64,000 nt of DNA from Isoptericola sp. BMS4 (GTDB taxonomy: Bacteria > Actinomycetota > Actinomycetes > Actinomycetales > Cellulomonadaceae), in NCBI RefSeq assembly GCF_011634835.1, contig NZ_SIRP01000001.1, positions 2,847,511 to 2,911,510 of the forward strand, in the 5' to 3' direction. Numbering within the stretch: position 1 is the first letter of the stretch; the number at the start of each line of letters is the position of its first letter. The notes beneath the pieces are model-generated. The model was not told the DNA's origin. It ran no database searches and saw only the letters and a list, made by a program, of their open reading frames with translations. The position numbers and the translations under genes were made by a program. Of this stretch, positions 60,086 through 64,000 are shown one piece after another.

Positions 60086-61131
60086 GCCGCCTGCCTGAGC
60101 ACGCCGCGGGTGCGGTCGTCCAGCCAGTCGAGCAGCTCGGTAGGCAGCCCCACCTCCGCGGCCAGCCTGAGTGCGGCCTCGAGCCGGTCCCGCGCGACGT
60201 CCTCCACGAAGCGCCGCGAGCCGCTCTCCTCCAGCAGCGCGCACACGCGGTCCGCCTGCGCCGGGGTGAGCGACGACGACCCGTGCAGCGGGGCGATGGA
60301 GGCCCACTGCGGGGTGGAGCGAGCATGGGCGACGAGCAGCGTCACCCGTCCCTGACGGAGGTCGGTGAGGCGGCTCTTGCCGCTGCGCTCCTCGTCGCCG
60401 AACGTCCCGATGAGATCGTCCTGGAGCTGGAACGCGAGGCCGGCGAGCCGCCCCACGTCCCCCAGCCGCTCGACGACGTCCGGCCCCGCCGCGGCGAGAA
60501 GGGCTCCGGCCTGCAGGGGAAGCGCGAAGGAGTAGGCCGCCGTCTTGCGCTCGGCCGCGGCGACCACCTCCTCGACGGTGGCCTCGCCGACGCCCGCGGA
60601 GAGACCGACGTCCGCCAGCTCGCCCGCGGCGCTGACGTGCACGGCGCGGTCGACGAGGTCGTACAGCCGCCGGAGGGTGGCCGGCGGCGCGCCGCACAGC
60701 GCGATCGCGCGCAGCGCCCCCGCCAGGGCCAGGTCGCCCGCGAGGATGCCCGCGGTGTCCGCGTAGGCGCGCTGGCCCGGCTCTCCGGCTCCCGCGTCCC
60801 GGGCGCGGCGCGCCGCCGCGCCGGACACGTTGGGGCGGCCGCGCCGGGTGCGGTCCCCGTCGATCACGTCGTCGTGGGCGACGAACGCGGTGTGCAGGAG
60901 CTCGACGGCGGCGCCGACGTCGGCGGCGAGGCGCCGGTCCCGGCCGCCGTACGCCAGGTACGTCGCCGTGAGCAGCGCCGGGCGGAACCGCTTGCCGCCG
61001 GACGTCGATTCCGCCACGTCCGACCACAGGTCGCGGTAGGGGTCCCCGAGGTCGCGGGAGATGACGTCCCCGCGCCGGGCGAACTCGCGCAGCGCGGGCG
61101 AGGGGTCGAGCCGCGGCACCGTCGCCGTCAT
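60082..61131 (-). CDS. crtE: Geranylgeranyl diphosphate synthase
   Basis: A 349-residue trans-prenyltransferase. First Asp-rich motif D-D-V-I-D (87-91) with the aromatic or small residues before it that set chain length, second motif D-D-L-I-G-T-F-G-D (238-246), and G-G-K-R-F-R-P at 45-51 binding isopentenyl diphosphate. Supplies C20 diphosphate to phytoene synthase. In C. glutamicum the CrtR repressor senses this product. ATG overlaps the idi stop (ATGA). Confidence 0.95.
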   Translation of the reverse strand: MTATVPRLDPSPALREFARRGDVISRDLGDPYRDLWSDVAESTSGGKRFRPALLTATYLAYGGRDRRLAADVGAAVELLHTAFVAHDDVIDGDRTRRGRPNVSGAAARRARDAGAGEPGQRAYADTAGILAGDLALAGALRAIALCGAPPATLRRLYDLVDRAVHVSAAGELADVGLSAGVGEATVEEVVAAAERKTAAYSFALPLQAGALLAAAGPDVVERLGDVGRLAGLAFQLQDDLIGTFGDEERSGKSRLTDLRQGRVTLLVAHARSTPQWASIAPLHGSSSLTPAQADRVCALLEESGSRRFVEDVARDRLEAALRLAAEVGLPTELLDWLDDRTRGVLRQAA

Positions 61132-61709
61132 CGGAGCGGCTCCGGCCAGGTCTCGGACGTGCCCCGGGACCCGCGCAGCTCGGGCACCTGCGCCACCGAC
61201 CAGGGGCTCAGTATCCACGGCGCCACGTCCACCAGGACCTCCACGTCCTCGATCCGTACCCAGCGTAGGTCCATGATCTCGTCCGGGTGGGGCTCCGGAT
61301 CGGCCTCGGAGGAGGCGAAAAATACGGGACAAACCTCGTTCTCCACCACGCCCCCGGCATCGACGGCGCGGTAGCGGAAGTCCGGGAGCACCACGTCCAC
61401 GGTGTCGAGGTCCATCCCGAGCTCGTGGCGGGCGTGCCGGCGGACGGCGTCCTGCAGGGCCTCCCCCTCGCGGGGATGACCGCAGAAGGAGTTGGTCCAC
61501 ACCCCGGGCCAGGTGCGCTTGGACAGCGCCCGCCGGGTGAGCAGCAGCTCCCCGTCGGGGCGGAAGAGGTAGCAGGAGAACCCGAGGTGCAGGGGTGTGT
61601 CACGCGTGTGGACGGTCGCCCGTGGCGCCGTCCCCGCGGGGGCACCCTCCTCGTCGAGCAGGACCACGTGGTCGGGGGTGTCGGCACCCAACGCTCTCCA
61701 CCTCCGCAT
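61128..61709 (-). CDS. idi: Isopentenyl-diphosphate delta-isomerase, type 1
   Basis: A 193-residue Nudix-fold isomerase interconverting isopentenyl and dimethylallyl diphosphate, the two building blocks used by crtE and crtEb. Catalytic Cys76 is in T-N-S-F-C-G-H-P and the acidic site is E-N-E-V-C (about 123-127); metal His residues near 34 and 41. First gene of the carotenoid operon. ATG at 61709 stands 13 bases from a CTAGCC palindrome and seven from TTATTT, with no ribosome binding site, so translation is probably leaderless. Confidence 0.92.
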   Translation of the reverse strand: MRRWRALGADTPDHVVLLDEEGAPAGTAPRATVHTRDTPLHLGFSCYLFRPDGELLLTRRALSKRTWPGVWTNSFCGHPREGEALQDAVRRHARHELGMDLDTVDVVLPDFRYRAVDAGGVVENEVCPVFFASSEADPEPHPDEIMDLRWVRIEDVEVLVDVAPWILSPWSVAQVPELRGSRGTSETWPEPLR

Positions 61710-61722
61710 GTCGACCAAATAA

Positions 61723-61735
61723 CTAGCCCGGCTAG
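61723..61735. promoter_or_regulatory. CrtR-type operator 1 (carotenoid operon/regulator)
   Basis: CTAGCC, C, GGCTAG: a perfect 6-1-6 inverted repeat between idi and the divergent MarR gene. Read towards idi it is GCTAGCCGGGCTAGTTA, nearly the same as operator 2 at 62329-62341. It lies just upstream of, or over, the -10 region of the carotenoid operon. Confidence 0.75.
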
Positions 61736-61760
61736 CAATAAGGAAAGGTAGCATCGAACC

Positions 61761-62294
61761 ATGCCGCTCACCAGTCCACGCCCGTACTGGTACGACGACG
61801 ACCGTGCGGTCGTCGCCGTCCTCGAGGCGCTGCGCCGGTTCCGGCGCGCGGACCAGGAGATGCGCACGCGGATCAGCGCCGGCATGCGGATGAACGTGAC
61901 GGACCTGCAAGCGCTGCGGTTCGTCATCGCCGCGGAGCGCCGCGGCACGGCCACGACTCCCCGTGCGCTGGCCGAGCACCTGCACATCTCGACGGCATCG
62001 ACCACCAAGCTGCTCGACCGCCTCGCCGCCTCGGGGCACCTCGTCCGGGAGCCGCACCCCACCGACCGCCGCTCGCTCGTCGTCGTCGCCACCGACCACG
62101 CGCACCACGAGGTGCGGGAGCGCCTGGCCCGCATGCACGAGGAGATGGCGCAGATCGCCCACGACATCCCCCCCGCGGCCCGTCCGTCCGTCGAGCAGTT
62201 CCTGCTCGCCATGGCGGACCGGCTCGAGCAGGAGGGCGACGTCGAGCCCCTGCGCCCCGACCCGCACCTCGACGGCCCGAGCCCGACCGCCTGA
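61761..62294 (+). CDS. MarR family regulator of carotenoid genes (CrtR-like)
   Basis: A 177-residue MarR-type winged-helix protein: T-P-R-A-L-A-E-H-L-H-I-S-T-A-S-T-T-K-L-L as HTH (about 70-90) and the wing R-E-P-H-P-T-D-R-R-S. It is divergent from the carotenoid operon, the same arrangement as crtR in Corynebacterium, whose product represses crt genes and is released by geranylgeranyl diphosphate. Family and position make this function likely. ATG follows TAGCAT by six bases (leaderless); operator 1 is immediately upstream. Confidence 0.88.
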   Translation: MPLTSPRPYWYDDDRAVVAVLEALRRFRRADQEMRTRISAGMRMNVTDLQALRFVIAAERRGTATTPRALAEHLHISTASTTKLLDRLAASGHLVREPHPTDRRSLVVVATDHAHHEVRERLARMHEEMAQIAHDIPPAARPSVEQFLLAMADRLEQEGDVEPLRPDPHLDGPSPTA

Positions 62295-62328
62295 CCTGGA
62301 GGAGGGCTCCCGCGCGGCGCGCATATCG

Positions 62329-62341
62329 CTAGCCAGGCTAG
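62329..62341. promoter_or_regulatory. CrtR-type operator 2 (SDR-DUF2867 gene)
   Basis: CTAGCC, A, GGCTAG: perfect 6-1-6 inverted repeat, next to TAACAT (62342-62347), the -10 of the downstream gene. Sequence, flanks (G before, TNA after) and distance to the start codon match operator 1, so the same protein should bind both. Confidence 0.75.
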
Positions 62342-62353
62342 TAACATTGCCTC

Positions 62354-63874
62354 ATGCCTCCCACCCCGCAGGCACGCAGCCGACCGAGCGCCGGCGACCT
62401 CGTCCTGGTCACCGGCGCCACGGGCTACATCGGCGGCAGGCTGGTCCCGGAGCTCCTCGACGCCGGCTACGCCGTCCGCGTGCTGGCACGCCACCCCGAG
62501 CGGATCGCCTCGCGGAGCTGGGCCGACGACGTCGAGGTCGTCCCCGGCGACGCGACCTCCCGCGACGACCTGCGCCGGGCCCTCGCCGGGGTCGACGTCG
62601 CCTACTACCTCGTCCACGCGCTCGGTGCCGGGCGAGGGTTCGCCGACCGTGACCGCGCCACCGCGCGGGGCTTCGCGACCGTGGCCCGGGAGCGAGGCGT
62701 GCGCCGCGTCGTCTACCTGGGCGGCCTGCACCCCGCCGACGAGCGGCTGTCGCCCCACCTGGAGTCGCGGCGTGAGGTCGGCGAGATCCTCCTCGACGGC
62801 GGCGTGCCCACGGTGGTGCTGCGGGCCGCCGTGATCCTCGGCTCCGGCAGCGCGTCGTTCGAGATGATGCGCTACCTCACCGAGCGCCTGCCCGCGATGG
62901 TCGCCCCGCGCTGGATCGACAACCGCATCCAGCCGATCGCCGTGCGCGACGTGCTGCGCTACCTGGTGGGGGCCGCGAGCATCCCGTCCGACGTCAGCCG
63001 GGCCTTCGACATCGGCGGGCCCGACGTGCTGACGTACCGCGAGATGATGCAGCGGTACGCCGCGGTGGCGGGACTGCGCCCCCGGGTGATCCGCGCCGTC
63101 CCCGTGCTGACGCCCGGGCTGGCGAGCCACTGGGTGGGGCTCGTGACCCCCGTGCCCCCGGCCATCGCCCGCCCGCTCGTCGGCTCGCTCGTGCACGAGG
63201 TCGTCACCCAGGAGGACGACATCAAGGCCTACGTGCCCGACCCCCCGGAGGGCATGCTGGGCTTCGACGCCGCGGTCGAGCTCGCGCTGACGCGGATCCG
63301 CGACCTGGACGTGCGCACGAGCTGGACGTCTGCCTCGACGCAGGGCGCGCCGTCGGACCCGCTCCCCCAGGACCCGGACTGGGCGGGCGGCAGCCTTCTC
63401 GTGGACGACCGCTCCCGCGAGGTGCGCACCACTCCCGAGGCGCTCTGGACGGTCGTCGAGGGCATCGGCGGCGCGCACGGCTGGTACTCGTGGCGTCTCG
63501 GCTGGGTGGCCCGAGGGGCCATGGACAGGCTCTTCGGCGGCCCGGGGCTGCGCCGCGGGCGCCGGCACCCGCACCGGCTCGCCCCCGGCGACGCCCTCGA
63601 CTGGTGGCGGGTGGAGGCCGTCGAGCCCGGGCACCTGCTGCGCCTGCGCGCGGAGATGCGGCTGCCCGGCCTCGCCTGGCTCGAGCTCTCCGTGGAGCCG
63701 GGCGACCCGTACCCCACGTTCCGCCAGCGCGCGATCTTCTACCCCCGGGGCCTGCTCGGCCAGGCGTACTGGTGGGCGATCAGCCCGTTCCACGGCATCG
63801 TCTTCGGCGGCATGCAGCGCAACATCGCCCGCGCCGCCGAGGCCGGACCGCGCGGAAAGGCCCACGACAAGTGA
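62354..63874 (+). CDS. Atypical SDR (NAD(P)-binding) fused to DUF2867
   Basis: A 506-residue protein. Residues about 15-300 are an atypical short-chain dehydrogenase/NmrA-like Rossmann domain with V-T-G-A-T-G-Y-I-G-G (19-28) and Y-Y-L-V-H near 84; the classical Y-x-x-x-K is not evident. The C-terminal part (about 345-495) is DUF2867, with E-A-L-W-T-V-V-E-G-I-G-G near 361-372 and R-Q-R-A-I-F-Y-P-R-G-L near 458-468. Function unknown. ATG at 62354 follows TAACAT by six bases. A CrtR-type operator in front ties it to carotenoid control, perhaps in modifying pigment, quinone or lipids. Confidence 0.85.
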   Translation: MPPTPQARSRPSAGDLVLVTGATGYIGGRLVPELLDAGYAVRVLARHPERIASRSWADDVEVVPGDATSRDDLRRALAGVDVAYYLVHALGAGRGFADRDRATARGFATVARERGVRRVVYLGGLHPADERLSPHLESRREVGEILLDGGVPTVVLRAAVILGSGSASFEMMRYLTERLPAMVAPRWIDNRIQPIAVRDVLRYLVGAASIPSDVSRAFDIGGPDVLTYREMMQRYAAVAGLRPRVIRAVPVLTPGLASHWVGLVTPVPPAIARPLVGSLVHEVVTQEDDIKAYVPDPPEGMLGFDAAVELALTRIRDLDVRTSWTSASTQGAPSDPLPQDPDWAGGSLLVDDRSREVRTTPEALWTVVEGIGGAHGWYSWRLGWVARGAMDRLFGGPGLRRGRRHPHRLAPGDALDWWRVEAVEPGHLLRLRAEMRLPGLAWLELSVEPGDPYPTFRQRAIFYPRGLLGQAYWWAISPFHGIVFGGMQRNIARAAEAGPRGKAHDK

Positions 63875-63890
63875 AAGTAAGTGCTTACTT
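63875..63890. promoter_or_regulatory. TetR-type operator at the window edge
   Basis: AAGTAAG, TG, CTTACTT: perfect 7-2-7 inverted repeat overlapping the stop codon region of the preceding gene and lying before TAGGGT (63895-63900), the -10 of the TetR gene. Likely autoregulatory site. Confidence 0.6.
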
Positions 63891-63907
63891 GCACTAGGGT
63901 CGGCCGC

Positions 63908-64000
63908 ATGAGCCCGCACCGTCCTCCCGAGACCCGCGCACGCATCCTCACCGAGGCCATGCGCCTCTTCGGCGAGAACGGCTTCGCCGCGACCCGCGTC
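63908..64000 (+). CDS. TetR family regulator, N-terminal fragment
   Basis: Only 31 codons are in the window: T-R-A-R-I-L-T-E-A-M-R-L-F-G-E-N-G-F-A-A-T then R-V, the first helices of a TetR DNA-binding domain. The gene continues beyond 64000. ATG at 63908 follows TAGGGT by seven bases, so it is probably leaderless and controlled by the palindrome at 63875-63890. Confidence 0.85.
   Translation, partial: MSPHRPPETRARILTEAMRLFGENGFAATRV

Noticed and set aside
1-64000. tRNA genes, insertion sequences, integrases, toxin-antitoxin or restriction systems
   Set aside because: Looked for by reading; no tRNA-like T-loop context, transposase motif or defence gene was seen. A covariance or profile search could still find short tRNAs that I missed.

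Overview
The window is a 64 kb, very GC-rich chromosomal segment of an actinobacterium. Codons end almost always in G or C, GTG starts are common, and the two-subunit lycopene cyclase plus UbiA lycopene elongase set, the MMPL exporter and GlnE all fit Actinomycetota. My best guess is Micrococcales (a Cellulomonas/Cellulosimicrobium/Isoptericola relative). That is an impression from gene content and was not tested. I see no insertion sequence, integrase, CRISPR array or tRNA gene. One structural RNA is present: RNase P RNA, on the minus strand near 41.5-41.9 kb.

Layout. 0-10 kb: a DJ-1/PfpI tail, thioesterase-like protein, M20 dipeptidase, DUF3043 membrane protein, aldo/keto reductase, a divergent YczE/MocR-regulator pair, a pyrD operon with two membrane proteins and a 69-residue protein, and leucyl aminopeptidase. 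10-24 kb: a two-lipoyl-domain sucB-type E2, then an inserted block (pseudokinase-like membrane protein, Gfo/Idh oxidoreductase, DUF418 protein, two-component system, MarR-MMPL efflux pair), then lipB, lipA and DUF4191. 24-37 kb: RDD protein, glnA (type I), an inserted block (SRPBCC-TetR pair, LacI plus L-fucose isomerase-like enzyme, DinB and DUF808 proteins), then glnE, glnA2 and panB. 37-51 kb: polyphosphate glucokinase, STAS protein, Ser/Thr kinase, rnpB, PadR/FAD monooxygenase pair, YaaA, TfoX, then histidine phosphatase/zinc ribbon/NIF3 operon, a family A polymerase-like protein and a disulfide reductase-like flavoprotein. 51-64 kb: VTC/DUF4956 pair, LuxR regulator plus flavin monooxygenase, a seven-gene C50 carotenoid operon (idi-crtE-crtB-crtI-crtYe-crtYf-crtEb) with its divergent MarR regulator, an SDR-DUF2867 gene, and the start of a TetR gene.

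The backbone order pepA - sucB - lipB - lipA - DUF4191 - RDD - glnA - glnE - glnA2 - panB - phosphatase/zinc ribbon/NIF3 matches the well-known Mycobacterium tuberculosis order around Rv2213-Rv2230c. The regulator-rich blocks look like lineage-specific insertions in that backbone.

Three regulatory patterns stand out. (1) About 19 genes start with TANNNT, then 6 or 7 bases, then ATG/GTG, which is the signature of leaderless transcription. (2) glnA and glnA2 both carry GTNAC-N6-GAAAC, the GlnR box known from Streptomyces. (3) Two copies of CTAGCC-N-GGCTAG lie exactly in front of the carotenoid operon and the SDR-DUF2867 gene, which suggests a small CrtR-type regulon.
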